From Anthopleura xanthogrammica (Eukaryota > Cnidaria > Anthozoa > Actiniaria > Actiniidae), in NCBI GenBank assembly GCA_964019055.1, contig OZ025221.1, positions 6,292,468 through 6,356,467 on the forward strand: DNA of 64,000 bases, given 5' to 3'. The notes under the pieces are model-generated. The model made no database searches. It saw only the letters and a list, made by a program, of their open reading frames with translations, and was not told the DNA's origin. Of this stretch, positions 34,161-46,990 are shown piece by piece; within the stretch, counting starts at the first letter, position 1; each line of letters begins with the position of its first letter. The position numbers and the translations under genes are program-made.

Positions 34161-36087
34161 CGATAACTTGAACAAGCATACGCCGAATACAATATGAGAG
34201 CGCGTTATATCTTAGTTATTTTATAACATATTTTCTAAGATTCATATTCTAAATGAATACTACTGTAAAATTATAGAATAGAATGATTAACAAAGTATAA
34301 AAGTTTGTGGTAAAAATATCAAATTGCTTAAGTAATAATAATATGTCTTTATTTGATACTGATTAAAATACAAATCAATATTTACAATAAGATGAGAAAA
34401 CGCATTCATTTACCATACTTTCAAACAAAGTATTGAAAAGTTTTGGCAAAATTATTCTAATGCTAGATACATTGCAATTATCAAAGCAATGTTACGACAA
34501 ACCAGAAATATTGCCTTGAAATTTTGCGAATGACGAAATATAAGTGCGTTTTTGAAGTCGAGTTATGGGTAAATTTTGCCAAGATTATCCATCGAGCTCA
34601 AATACGCAAACCTCATTTGCATTCATTTACTTTCGTTTCATTTCCGGTCTAATTTGCATTTGAGCTGAAACAATGATGACTTTATCTACAGTTCTAGGTT
34701 ATAAATGATCCAAAAAGAAATTTTGTTCAACAGTTAAACGAATTTTGACAGCTTTAACACAGCAACAGGTTTCGTGTAAAAGACCTATAGCTATCGATAA
34801 ATTACTCAACACACTGATACTTTTAATCGGTCTTACTTGGCTTCTATCGATAAACTAAGACCGATTAAAAGTATTGTTGCCCCCCAAAACGCAAAACATT
34901 ATGGGAATGTGAAAGTGGTGAATACTCCTTGCTCTCATTTGCATTTTTGAAATTTTAAACCTTTATTTCTCTGAAATGAGAAGTCCATATCCCGAAAAAC
35001 TTGTCATCGTATTATACCCTACTTGTAGAAGTGATTTTCAAACTAAACTTTCAGGGTTGATAACATATTGTAGGCATTCTTTTGTTTCGAATTCAATCAT
35101 TGTGATTGGATGGACGTAAATATTTATCATTTTGTGTATCCATTTCTTTAAGTTTGTTTTATATTTTTTGTTCTGTTTTTTTCTTTGTCTCTCCTTCTCC
35201 TTCTCCTTCTCCTTCTCCTTCTCCTTCTCCTTCTCCTTCTCCTTCTCCTTCTCCTTCTCCTTCTCCTTCTCCTTCTCCTTCTCCTTCTCCTTCTCCTTCT
35301 TCTTCTTCTTCCTCCTCTTCTTCTTCTTCTTTTTCTTCTTCTTCTTCGTCTTCTTTCTCCTTTCCTTTTTTTGAACAAACACGGAAATATTTTTTTCTGG
35401 CGTACGAACAAACCCACTGGCGGAAGCATTCGGTCACCAAGGTTAATAACAAACGGCCGATGATTGACGTCCACATCTCTCAATAGACCTTTTCAACTTC
35501 TTCATAATGAGGTTTCTCATAATTTCATTTCCCATGTCATTCCCATATATAGAGATGGGATTGTTTGTTTGAGTAGCATCCACCATCAGGCGGCACCAAG
35601 CTTAATATAAGCAGGTTAGAAAAGATTCCGCTATAATAACCGTGCTATCTGTGCTATGAGTAAGAGCTAGATGATACCAGACGTAACTCGTTTCCACATG
35701 TGCAAGAAGAGTTTTTACAGCAAGTAAAAAGGTATGTCTATATATATCGTCGTCCTTGATTTAGGAGGATATGTGCATGAGTTGGAGGGGAAACAACCTT
35801 TAACTTTGATAGACTGCCAGTGCATGGAGATACAAGGTACACGATGGACATTCAGTGAAATGGCTTAATTTTTCCTGCAGCGCATGATCAACTATCATAC
35901 TTTTGTACACGTTCAGTTAATTCACGCCCAATCACACGAAATCAGTCTAGCTGTTCTGTTAAACTAAATTCGAAAGTTTTTTTTATCGCCTTACGCCAAA
36001 CGTTTCAAAGTTTTGTTTTAACGAACAATATACGATTTCTGAACTATTTCTGAGTGAGCACGGTTTTAAATTTTCGATTCGCATTGT
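34161..36087. other. Gene-free stretch
   Basis: No gene seen. A small hairpin (GATACTTTTAATCGGTCTTA near 34,818 with TAAGACCGATTAAAAGTAT near 34,856) and the CT-rich microsatellite are the only features. Confidence 0.4.
35189..35352. repeat. (CTTCTC)n / (TTC)n microsatellite
   Basis: About 18 CCTTCT hexamers grade into CTT triplets. ORFs on both strands over it are artefacts. Confidence 0.95.
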
Positions 36088-36290
36088 AAAGGCCTGTTTA
36101 CACTAGCAACTTTGTCGCGCGACTTGAGCGGCAGTTTATGGCGATTTCACGGCGATAGATCGCTGCTACGTCGTCGCCAATTCAAACACGAAATTTAGTG
36201 CAACTCGCTGCGATTTGGATGATTTGGGTCGCGATAAAAACACCATTGAAATCGCACAATAAACTTGCTAGTGTAAACGGGCCTTAATAT
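36088..36290. mobile_element. MITE with AAGGCCTGTTTACACTAGCAA arms
   Basis: GGCCTGTTTACACTAGCAA at the left and TTGCTAGTGTAAACGGGCC at the right are inverted. The interior has GCGATTT/AAATCGC words. Confidence 0.7.
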
Positions 36291-37284
36291 ACTGCAAAAA
36301 TGTATTCTCCTGTGAGATCACATCCTTCATTCAAACCCTTTTTGTTTCACAACTTTTTGTTGTTGGTCGGGGATTCATCGTTAATGCAGTCGTCAGTCCA
36401 TAATAGTCGCTTGTATTCACTAAATGTATCTATTCAGTTGACTGTTTTATGGCTAATGATAGTTTATATTAGTTTTTGCTAACAGTCTCGGCGTTGATGA
36501 CCTCAATATTCGGTATATGAAAAACAGCTGCCAGTATATTATGGCATGGTACAACACTCCATACTACTTCACACTAAAATATTTAAAAAATGAACGTCTG
36601 TTTTATTCTATTTCTGTTCTTTGTATTGTTTCGTAAATTAAACGGAAAAATCGAGATTTTCTGTGCTTTGGCTGCTGAAATAGTACTGTAAGCATTAAAT
36701 TTAGAAAATATGTAAACTAGAAGCGGTCATTTTTTCGAATGGGTCCATAGACCGAATGCCATATGCAACTTTTATTTCTGGGTCTCCTCCTTCTCTGATG
36801 TATCAATAGACAGTAATATTAACATGCTTGAATTCGCTCTTCATACTTATGTGTATTCGTGCTTGAAGAAATGAGAAAATATACTCCTGAAAAGATAAAT
36901 GAATACTACTCTCGTCAGTTTTTAGACTTGGACGGAAACAGAAGCTAAAGCGCCCAAAGGCATGCAAGTTTTCTTTGTCATGCATAATCATTATTTTTAC
37001 ATTATCATCTAGTATTTTCCGTTTCTTTTGATAAAAATAAATACGAACGTGTGGCGCCTCTTTGTCAATCTTGTCAACTCATAAACTAATTGCCTGAAAG
37101 CCATCATTCTTAAAATTCTTACAACTTCTCAAGAATTTAATATTTTTGTCTCAAACTTGTTGGGTTTTAGGGAGGGCGGGAAACTTAATTCCCTGCTGTC
37201 GCCAGGGTCTCCTTTTCTGTTTCTTTCTTTGGTAAACCGTAGAACCTGGAGAACCGAAAAGCCTTGAATCAAAAGAGGAAAACA

Positions 37285-37685
37285 CCCCGGGGGGGGGGGG
37301 ACTCCGGGGGAAAAGTATCGGGTATGCTCGTCGTATCTCTTAGGGGTAAAACTCAGCGATTTGGTATCTTTTAGGGTCTTAAATTTGAGGTTTAGCAAAT
37401 CAGCACTTTCTGGTATCTTTTAGGGTGTTGAAAAAGGAACTAGCCCATCGTATAATAACGCAATACGTATGCCTGCGTAAACTCGGAATATTACTCAAGG
37501 AAAAACATTTCAAAAGCCTTTATTTTTTAATTGTATTATTTTTGTGGTATCTCTTAGGGGTTAAAATTTGCCAAGCCACGCCCTTTTGAAAAAACTTCCG
37601 GTATCTTTTAGGGGTATTTTTGGAAATTTCCGACGAGCATACCCGATACTTTACCCCCTGAGTCCCCCCCCCCCCCCCCCCGGGG
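37285..37685. mobile_element. GC-ended Mutator-like MITE, intact copy
   Basis: The arms GGGTATGCTCGTCGTATCTC (37,320) and GACGAGCATACCCGATACTT (37,632) end in G/C runs. The interior GTGTTGAAAAAGGAACTAG (37,426) is the uninterrupted form of the site occupied in the copy at 47,530-49,160. Confidence 0.75.
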
Positions 37686-38395
37686 AAAAACAAGAAATAT
37701 TTTTAGACTCATTGTTTTTAGCTGTTATGACTATCCCAGTAAGATTCTTAAGATTTGGTAACTACTTATGATGATCTCTTCTAACTTCTAATTTCGGCAA
37801 ATTACCTAATGTAACTAGATTAAATTCTTTGAAACTACAAAATGCTAATTTTTGTGTGTTTCTCAAACAATAAGTAAATGTTGAAATATACTCCTGTAGC
37901 CGTTCTGTAAGTGAAGTTATAAGGTATTCATGCTTTAGGTTCAGTTTTCGTCAGGTAATTCTTCATTCAAATCTTTTTGTTTTGTACGCCACAGGCGAAA
38001 TTTACAGATGATTCACCGTTATAAAGAATAGCTTTCTATTTTGGCAAATTGTAAAAGCAGAGAACAAAAGATTTAAATACAGAGTTGCTTTTTTGTTTTT
38101 TGTTTTTTCTTCGCCTCTATTAATTCTGCTTAGGTTACCTGGGTCGACATAAAAATGCATATTAGTTATTTATGATGGGAACCAAAAATGCTAAAAGAAT
38201 CTTGAATTCAAGATGTAATGATAAAGAACCGCATTTTCAACATATTTCGGGAGAAAATCAGTCGTGGACTTTTAGTTATATTTTGATATACCAGTCCTAC
38301 CTGCAAACCTCATTTAAATTTACGTTCAGCCTGCTGTTGGAGAAAAGTTCAATTTATTGTGTGCCACACATTTTCGTGGCCGGAAAACTGAAGAA
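37686..38395. other. Gene-free stretch
   Basis: No feature beyond AT-rich sequence is supported; the ORF ending at 38,555 gains its length from the GGA repeat. Confidence 0.4.
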
Positions 38396-38487
38396 GAAGA
38401 AGGCAGGAGGAGGAGGAGGAGGAGGAGGAGGAGGAGGAGGAGGAGGAGGAGGAGGAGGAGGAGGAGGAGCAGGAGCAGGAGGAGGGA
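38396..38487. repeat. (GGA)n microsatellite
   Basis: About 27 GGA triplets with two GCA interruptions near the right end. Confidence 0.95.
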
Positions 38488-38763
38488 ACGCTTGCAATAT
38501 TATCTCTCCTTCAATTCCCTCTGTCCAGTTCTTCCTTCAAATTTCCAGATATTAGACGTTGGAATTAAAAGCCTTATAGTACATTCAACAAAATTCATAC
38601 TAAATTCGAGTTAGGAGTATTTATTAAGTTGCCATGGGAACCACATATGTCATAACGAAAATTTTTAATTTTAATGATAATACGCGTTTTACTGAATTAT
38701 CCCACCTTCTATTATGCTGGTAAAAGGCAGTATAATCCAGCCAGGATAACGCAGGGATAATTA

Positions 38764-39057
38764 ACAATTAGTCCTCGAGTCCGAATGGTCTACGAGTCAA
38801 TAGTCCATGAGGCCGAAGGCCGAATGGGCTATTGACTCGTAGGCCATGAGGGCGAGAGGTCTAATTGTTTTAGTAAAAACCTACTAATCGGTCCAATAAA
38901 AGGATGCAAAAAGTTTTGGATTTTGCTTTAAATATATTTTTTTTGGTTTTCAAAACCGGCGCTTTTCGCTACTAGAGGTCTATCACTAATAGACCCCTAG
39001 TAGCTCAGCCAATCACAGGGCTCGATTGGTGATAGACCATTAGTAGGTTTTTTCTAA
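38764..39057. mobile_element. Hairpin plus TAGTAGGTTT inverted-repeat core
   Basis: The hairpin (38,764-38,869) pairs TACGAGTCAATAGTCCATGA with its inverse around GGCCGAAGGCC. The core follows, with TTAGTAAAAACCTACTAAT (38,870) inverted as ATTAGTAGGTTTTTTCTAA (39,057) and AGTAGCTCAGCCAATCACAG inside. Confidence 0.65.
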
Positions 39058-40145
39058 TGTATATTATGCCTACATTTTCTCATTGGGATAATCACGGGAT
39101 TATGCGCATTTTACCGCATTTTCTAGCGCTCGAGGTTTATGAATGGATAACAGATAGATTAATATCACCGCCATTTAGTTCAGGGAGTAAGCTTGCAGTA
39201 CTTCATTTACCTGTTTGGCGTCGCAATAATCCAAATCGACAGTTACAGACAAGTTCTCGATACTTTAAACATACTTTATTTAATTTTAAAACTTTCAATA
39301 ATCTAATACATATGAACGCTAAATTTCGAAAATAACCCAAGTCAACAAAAACTATATTTTTGGATCGGTTATTCATCATAATCTGTCTTTATTCTTCAAA
39401 GAGGGAGGCTGAATCATCTGAATTCATTTCACTGAAGCTGACTGACGAAGACAGTGTGTTTCATTTTCCTTTCCTTCATCATGAACTGAATTCCTCTCTT
39501 TAGTCCCTTTAGAGCTTTAGTTTCTGTTGGTAATAAGATGATAAAAAAGACATTAGCAATTTACAAAGGGGAACTGCAACATTACATACAAATAGAAACT
39601 ATTATATAGTCTTCTTCAGTAAGCTGGAGCCCATGAGGGGTTGAATTATTAAGTACAGAATTCTTTAAAAAAATCGCTGTGGTTAAGGTTACTGGAGACC
39701 TTCAGGGGTATGCTTCGTTTAAAACTCTCTCTACGTAACACTTTGAACAAAACCCTACAAAACTATATATCGTTTGAAAGGTCATATGATACAGATTACG
39801 AAAAATATAGTTTTTGAACGCAATTTTTCAATCTAAAACGATGCCGGAGCCTTAAACGCAAATCGGGTACGTTCCGTAGATGTGAATTAATAGACATGGC
39901 GTTAGCGCGAATTGATTAAAAAAATTCACTGTGTGAATTAGTGAAAGATAAACTACAAAAGGGTGTGAGCGTTTTTTGATTTTTTGCTTATTTAAAAAGT
40001 TATTGAATCTCAAACCGCCAAGGTTTATGATACCGGATGTTAATATGAAAAAATCGCACGACCTCCCAACCGCAGCTGGTTTGAAAAGTTGACTTAGAAA
40101 TGACGTCACTGCAAAACTGATCATGGGGTGTTATGAAGCCTGCGA
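39058..40145. other. Gene-free stretch
   Basis: The 92-codon and 90-codon ORFs (39,057-39,335 and 40,124-39,852) show no recognisable motif. No RNA gene or repeat was identified. Confidence 0.4.
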
Positions 40146-40605
40146 AAAAAAGCCTCCTGCGCAACCGCTGTGAGGCGCTTCCGGTTCCCGTCATTCCCCC
40201 TACACACTAGAGAAAAACGTTTGCGCATGCGTGCCTTTCAGCACACTTTCCAAGAATTCATAGAGTTTTAGTGAGAAAATAAATGCTTGTTTTCTCCGAG
40301 TATACAAAAAATTCCGTGGGTATACTTTTGTGAGACCAAGATACTGTATTAATAAAGACAATATGAAAGAATTAGCCTTAAGTTTCAAGAACTGACTTTA
40401 CGTTTTGGCATTTTGTAAAGACTATTCTTCAGGTAAGTGTGAAAGTCAAATTTGAATATTTTTACAATAGCACGAAGACGCTTTCGACTAATTTGCATAC
40501 GGACTTAGAGCATGCGCAGACGATTTTCACGCTTGTCAGTGGGGGAATGACGGGAACTGGAAGCGCCTCACAGCGGCTGCTCAGGAGGCTAGCGAAAAAT
40601 GACTT
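40146..40605. mobile_element. MITE nested in a second inverted-repeat element
   Basis: The outer arms, CGCTGTGAGGCGCTTCCGGT (40,168) and the inverse ending near 40,590, enclose a copy (40,205-40,545) of the element at 24,360-24,690 in opposite orientation. Confidence 0.65.
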
Positions 40606-40879
40606 ATGAAAGTTTATGCTTGAGATAAATCTAGATTTTCAGAAGAGGTTTATTTTTGATATTTCGTATACATTGACTATATGGTATTCATTATTGAGCT
40701 GGAAAATAACAACAACAACAACAGATTTTTATTACCTTTTGATATAAATAATAAATAGTTTACATTGGGAATGAATCAAAACTAATAATAAAGGCAACAG
40801 TTACTCAGAAATAGCAAAGCTATAATCAAGCTGAGTTCCTATTCATATTTGGCCATAATTTACAAAACGGGGGAAGTAA

Positions 40880-40881
<2 letters not shown>

Positions 40882-40949
<68 letters not shown>
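40882..40949. repeat. (TAA)n microsatellite
   Basis: About 22 TAA triplets, followed by CAACAACA. Confidence 0.95.
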
Positions 40950-40953
<4 letters not shown>

Positions 40954-41404
40954 CAACACATATATATTTATCATATACAAATAGATATGAATTTAGTAAA
41001 GAATACATCATACTACAAAAATACGAGAATATAGCTATGGGTACCTAGGAATATTTACATTAGTACATATAAAAAATTGCAATTATTTAGATTTGAATAA
41101 ATAGTTTATGAAGATAGTCTTATATAGAAATTTAATTTTATAAGATAAAGAAATAACCGTTTCCCGAGTCACCGGGCTACAAAGGATGACACCTCAGTAA
41201 GTTTTGCCAATTTTCTCGATTCTGATTGGCTAATATTATTTTCAGATCAGCTGGTTGTTGTTCAATCGAACGTCGCATGCGCAGTAGTAGGAGGACAAGG
41301 ATAGGGTGGACCTTTTTGATACCTTTTTATTATTCAATTTCAGGCTATCTTGAAACTTTTCGAACAGGAATTTTAATATTTTATGTCATTGGTTTATACT
41401 AAAA

Positions 41405-42835
41405 ATGCTGGCGTCTGCTCTGATCATCTTGCTGCTTCCATGGATACAAGTGCTAGCACAGACTTGCCGTTCATCATACTCTCAACCAAGTATGAAACTC
41501 CAAGGTCATGTAATCAAAACCTACTCCGCCCTGCAAACAAGCAATCAGTGTAGTGATAAATGTGCATTGCATGCAGATTGCCACAGCATTAACTACTGCT
41601 CCAGTCAAGGCATCTGTGAGGTGAATAATGCTAATCACTTGACTAACCCTGAAAGTCTGGTCTACTCGGCTGGTTGTCAGTACTTGAACTACTTTTTACG
41701 ATCTGTGTCGAGATGCAATAACAAACTGTGCAGCTACCCTCTTGAGTGTCGTCCGAACAATGGTCAGGAATACAAGTGCAACTCTTGTGAAGGTAAATTA
41801 ATGAATAGAACAGGAAAATTGATTTATAAACATTTAATCGCTTCTACGGCAACAAAACTTATTTTAATTTCTTTCTTCAGACAAACATAAAGTGTTAAAG
41901 TTTCCAAGCAAAACAGCCACCGATTACGTTATGTACGAGAACCCATTCAACCAGCTGACAACATTCTCCCTCAGCATGTGGGTACAAGTCGATACAAGTA
42001 CTACCTTCCATGCAGCGTTCACCTACTCCACTGCTGGTCAGGATAACGGACTGTCGGTAGAAGTGAGAAGTACTGAAACAAGAATATTGATTAACAACGA
42101 AGTTCGGTAGGTTAGATCAATTTGCTTTCATTCATAGATATAAACTTTACATTTTAAAAACGTAATTTAAATTTAACTGAAAGTTAGATCATGAACTTGA
42201 AAATTTCTAAAAGAGGGTGTCAATGGGGTTAACAGTTAAGTGACAATTGGCCTAAAATTTAGTACTAAACTGACAAAGAAAAGTTAGCTGTTAACTGACA
42301 TTCCTAGTGTTATTTTGGTTAAATATTATGGTCAGTTGACTGGAATTTAGTAGTTGACTTTGAAAATGATTTTAACAGCACTCTGTTGAAATGGTAATTT
42401 AAAATATATGTGTTCTACTTGTACTTACAGTACCTTTTTCCAATTCTATTCAACAGTTCTTTTCCTCCAGTCTTTGATGGTCAGTGGCATCACATCTGTT
42501 TTACATGGTCCAATGTGGATGGCAATTACTCCATGTACATCGATGGAACATCAGCAGGTCAAGGTACCATGCAAACAGGTCATGTCATTCAGAAGGGAGC
42601 AGTTGTCCTTGGACAAGAACAGGATTCCTACAAGGGAGGCTTTGCAGACAATCAGGCCCTTCAAGGAAGCCTGACGAGTGTTAACATGTGGGATAAGGTG
42701 CTGACAGCAGACGAGGTATCAGCCCTTGCAAACAAGTGTTCTACAGCAGAGGGGAATGCCATCAAGTGGACGGATTTTCATGACAAGATAACTGGAAACT
42801 TGAAGCTGAACTGTTCTCGTTTCTGTGATTATTAA
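41405..42835 (+). CDS. Secreted PAN/apple plus LamG (pentraxin-like) protein, copy A
   Basis: Exons 41405-41792, 41881-42106 and 42457-42835 join in frame (phases 1 and 2) to 330 residues. The third acceptor must be the CAACAG ending at 42,456; the more obvious CCTCCAG 20 bases later would break the frame. A signal peptide (about 1-19, MLASALIILLLPWIQVLAQ) precedes a Cys-rich PAN/apple-like domain (20-107). A short Cys cluster follows (LCSYPLECRPNNGQEYKCNS). Then comes a concanavalin-like LamG/pentraxin fold (about 131-330) with FSLSMWVQVDTST, DGQWHHICFTW and YSMYIDG. The Cys-binding WDKVLTADEVSALA end is typical of pentraxin-like LamG folds. It is probably an extracellular adhesion or recognition protein; the substrate is unknown. 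Paralogues lie at 55.5, 61.9 and 49.95 kb. Confidence 0.88.
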
Positions 42836-42978
42836 TTTTGAAGCACGTAGCTTAGTAGCTGTTGGCCTTAAGCACATTTAAAGTAAATTTGACATGCAGC
42901 TAGCCTTATTACATTAATTATCGTTTCTTTCTAAGAAAATGATTATCGAAGACTCGGCAACGCTGACTAGTGCACTTA

Positions 42979-43138
42979 CATCAAGGTTAATATTTCAAGT
43001 CATTATTACTCGGGCTTCGTGTCGAATGCACGAGTTAATCGTACTTATACAATGATTGCATCAAGGTTAATATTTCAAGTCATTATTACTCGGGCTTCGT
43101 GTCGAATGCACGAGTTAATCGTACTTATACAATGATTG
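42979..43138. repeat. 80-bp perfect tandem duplication
   Basis: CATCAAGGTTAATATTTCAA at 42,979 recurs at 43,059 with the whole 80-bp unit identical. The unit contains CTCGGGCTTCGTGTCGAATG, part of a hairpin centre, so a hairpin element may have been duplicated. Confidence 0.9.
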
Positions 43139-44159
43139 CTGGTATCGAGCATTTAGAGCGGGTGTATTAAGTATCACGTGACATTTCTTTTGGTCTAAAT
43201 GTCTTTTTTGGTGGACACATTCGTCACATTCTTTAGTATTTTTCGTCATTGTTAGTTCACGCCCTAGCTAAAGAACTTTCAAACCTTCTTTAACTAAACT
43301 ACTTTGGGGATGTAGTTTTAACCCTGTATGAAGATGGCAGCCAAACGACGAAGGAAATGCGATAGATAAATTGATAAATACCAAGGTTAGTTGGTGTGTA
43401 TGGGGCTTAAGACAACAGATTTACAAAAGAAATGAAATGACACGAAGTCACACTCGATTTTAATATGAACTAAAACTGGTAAATTTAACTAGTAATTTTG
43501 CAGTCTAGGTTATTAAAGGGCTCTACTGTTCATCATTATATGAGAGTAGGGTATTTCGTTTATTTTAATGCACACTACAGTTTCGTCGGTTACGTGTCGG
43601 TCGGCAGAGTAATGGCTTAATATTCTGTAAGTGGTTTGCTTAACTTTTGAAGCTAACAGGCAACCACAGCTAGTAATCTTTTATACGAAGGATACTACAG
43701 GTTTTGTGTGTTCAACTTGCACCCTGAATACACAGTAGCTTATCTTTATCTACCTAATACTCACGAGTTCATTTCACATCAGCAACGATAATGCTGAGCA
43801 TTCTTGCTAAAGACAACTTTACATTAATTTGTTTTATAGCTTTTATCTTGCTCTCGTAAACAAGTAAATAAATATTGTCTTTCAGTTAAAACATGATTGT
43901 TCAGAGGATTTTTTGGAAGGGGAAAATTTTAAATTCAGAGAGCCTCGGAAATGCGATTTCCAGTGTTTTGAGGGGCATCTGCAAGTGCATATATTTATGT
44001 GACCCTCCCTTTTTCACTGCCTATTTTTTCATGACCCTCCCTTTTCAGGGGCTCAAAAAGTTATGACCCTCCCCCTTTTTCCACCTCCTCCCCCCTGCTA
44101 ATTTCTGACCAGTCCCTTAGGGAGAGAATTTCTGATGAAATTTTAATTTACCAGACAGA

Positions 44160-44400
44160 TAAATAGAGATTATCACATGTTAAGAGCCTGATATCGTTTT
44201 TATTCGCGAGTTTCCCGTGCATATCGCGAAGAAGCGAGTCCGCTTGTTTATTACACATTAAGGGTCGATTAAATGTTATTATATATCGCGAGATTTTATT
44301 GGACAGTTTGCCGTGAAGTGATATCGTATCACTTCACTGATACGGTTTTTATTCACGGCTTTATTTCACGGATATCGACCCCAAATGTGTAATAAACATG
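44160..44400 (+). repeat. Dispersed TGTTAAGAGCCTGATATCG repeat, copy 2
   Basis: This is the fuller copy of the 24,945-25,085 repeat. It contains internal palindromes (GATATCGTATCACTTCACTG; TTTATTACACATTAAGGG with AATGTGTAATAAA). The rest of 42,836-46,540 shows no gene. Confidence 0.6.
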
Positions 44401-45232
44401 AATATTTCATTAGAATACAGGATACCACATATCACCGCATTGAAATGGTTGCCCCACAGGAAAGCTCCCAACATGTCGGAAAAGCAATATTTGAAACACG
44501 AGTGCGAGTGTTTCATGGGGTTTTGATCATGAAGACTGTCAAGCACGATATTTTATTGTTTTCGAGTGTTCAACACTCGTGCTTCTGATTATTTTTTATC
44601 GGGATTTTCAAGTTGAAAATCCCGATGAAAAATGATCAGAAGCATGACTGCATGAGTGTTCAAATGGCTTCTCTAACGAGTGAATAGTCATGACAAGAAT
44701 ACACTGGTCATATTTTGTAAAGACAAAATAGGATGTTGATAGTATTTCTGGCGTAATGGTATTTCTGCTTAGTTGACAATGAATTGAAACTGTCAATATA
44801 TACGTTGATGCTTCATTCTGGTTTAAAAAATCATGAATTATTAATGAATTTGAGAATTAGGCTCATTTTCACACCCTTTTCAGAATCGATAAACGGTGAT
44901 TTCCCCCCGTATATTTTAGGCATTCTGCACGGGCTATAGTATCCATGGTTTTGGTGAATTAGGCTCGATCATTTTCACATTTTCATTTTCAGAATCGATA
45001 AACGATGGTTTTTTCCATATATTTTAGCATTTTGCATAGGCTACAGCCATGGCCAACGGGTTTGATTCCTATCATCTGTGTCGTATGTGGATGTCCATAA
45101 GTAAAACAAGTAAATAGCCGTCTAGTTTTCTTTTGAAGAAAAATCGAGAACAAAGAAATGTGATAACTTAGGGAGAGAATTTCTGATGAAAAGTCAATTT
45201 ACCAGACAGATAAATATGAATATTTCATTAGA

Positions 45233-45425
45233 AGAACGCAAACAACTGTGTAGCACGTGCATACAGGATACCACATATCACAGCATTGAAATGGTTGCCC
45301 CACAGGAAAGCTCCCGACATGTCGGAAAACAAGAACGCAAACAACTGTGTAGCACGTGCATACAGGCTACCGCATATCACAGTGTTGAAATGGTTGCCCC
45401 ACAGGAAAGCTTCCAACATGTCGAA
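45233..45425. repeat. ~97-bp tandem duplication, related copy at 44.4 kb
   Basis: GAACGCAAACAACTGTGTAG, TTGAAATGGTTGCCCCACAG and ACATGTCG occur twice in tandem (45,234 and 45,331). A diverged third copy of the right half lies at 44,415-44,485. Confidence 0.8.
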
Positions 45426-46547
45426 TCGAGAGGGAAATGTACAGTATCGACTTCAGCTCGTCGATGCACAGTAGCATTGAGGTTGACTTGATCGAAGTTT
45501 TATTGCTCTTTCAGTACTGAAATTCAGTTATTCGATCGACTCCAATACTGTGATTGTTTTGATATTTGTTCGTTTGATCTAGTCACTGCGAAAACAATGC
45601 CGGGGAAGTCTAACTTTGTTGGGTTGTTTTCGAGGAAAAGTGTTGAATATAACCGATAACATGAAATATAACATGATAAATCCAGGTGTGGATATCAATA
45701 TATGTATAAACATTCTACGGCTTCACCTCAGAAATGGCCAAAAATAACATAATTTGAATCAGTCTTATGAATAATGCATGTTTTGAAAAAGTGTGAAAAT
45801 GAACCAAAAGCGTTCAAAACAATGGGCTTAGATGCCTTTTAGAAAAAACACCCAAAATTGCTCAAATTTAAAAATGATCATAAAGAGTCAAAGACCATCA
45901 AAGCCACTTGCCATAGTCCATGATTTTCTATAAAGAATACGGGAAATGACCCAAATTAATATTTGCTTCCCTTTTGTGACATTATTGGAGAAATGGCCAA
46001 AAAATGACGTAAGTTTCATCCTTCATAAATACAATGTATTTTTTAAAAAGGTGTAAAAATAGGTAAAAATCGGTCAAAACCATGGGCTCCGCCTAATTAA
46101 TCTCGACTCGGCTTGACGTGAGTGCTTCTAATGGCATTCATATTTTTCTGTGTCTAGTAATTAAACAACATCATCATGAGTGTTTACAATGAATAGTGTT
46201 AAAAATAACCCAGTAAATGCCTCGTGGTGCATTCGTCTATTGATCCTACAAAGAGAAGTATCTGTGATCAGAGACTTCAGTTGATCATTCAACATCAAGC
46301 CGTGCACATCAATCATCTTCTAAAGCCAAGAATCTGCGGAGAGACTTGAAGGTAATGCCACCTGGTATGAAATAGAGTGATGATATGTTAAACTAAAGAA
46401 AACAGAAAGGGATCATTCTATTAATGCAATTTTGTTCTATATTAAAGTGCACCTAAACCCTGATACGATACTTTCAGTATTGATTCTGCATGAAGTGAAT
46501 AGTTGAATGGTGAAATATTTCTTGATTTCAGTGTTGCGTCTTAAAGT

Positions 46548-46794
46548 TATGAAGGTTTATATTTCCAATATGTGTGACGTCATCGCAGACTTCATTAAAT
46601 ATACAAACTTTAACAGGTTCACACAAACAGTATTTAAAAAGCATCATCATTATACTCGTGGTTTCCACAATGTTTACTGTAAATTTGGTGTGTCATAATG
46701 ACCAGTGTTTAGTATCACGAGTAAAACAAATATATTCAAAGTCTGCGATGACGTCACAGTCATTAACATATTGGAAGTATAAACCTTCATAAGC
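46548..46794. mobile_element. MITE with TATGAAGGTTTATA arms
   Basis: Arms of about 50 bp, TATGAAGGTTTATATTTCCA at 46,548 and its inverse ending at 46,794, share GTGACGTCATCGCAGACTT. Confidence 0.75.
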
Positions 46795-46814
46795 ATAGTA
46801 CTTGTATAGTAGTT

Positions 46815-46990
46815 AAATCGCCACCCGCTTTTCTCAGAGGGCGTTGGTCTGTTTGTGGGAGGTCGTTGTTCGAATCCCAGCAGGACAAACATGACAGGGT
46901 CCTAGAATAACTGAGGAGAGAATGCTGCCTTATTTGTAAACATATCTGCAAATGGATGGCCGCTTCATGGTCTAGTTTTGTTGATGTATT
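46815..46990 (+). mobile_element. tRNA-derived SINE, family B, copy 1
   Basis: The B box GTTCGAATCCC lies near 46,868. CAGGGTCCTAGAATAACTGA, GGAGAGAATGCTGCC and an AAATGGATGGCC segment follow. The body matches the SINE at 51,194. Confidence 0.65.

Noticed and set aside
35038..35486. Lys/Glu-, Arg- or Ser/Pro-rich ORFs
   Set aside because: They come from the CTTCTC/CTT repeat in five frames.
38172..38614. Gly-rich ORF resembling a structural protein
   Set aside because: The Gly run is the GGA repeat; the flanks are unrecognised and AT-rich.
39057..39335. 92-codon ORF, possible small gene
   Set aside because: No motif, signal peptide or paralogue seen; it begins within the edge of a hairpin element.
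45186..45491. 101-codon ORF
   Set aside because: Its length comes from the tandem duplication at 45,233-45,425.
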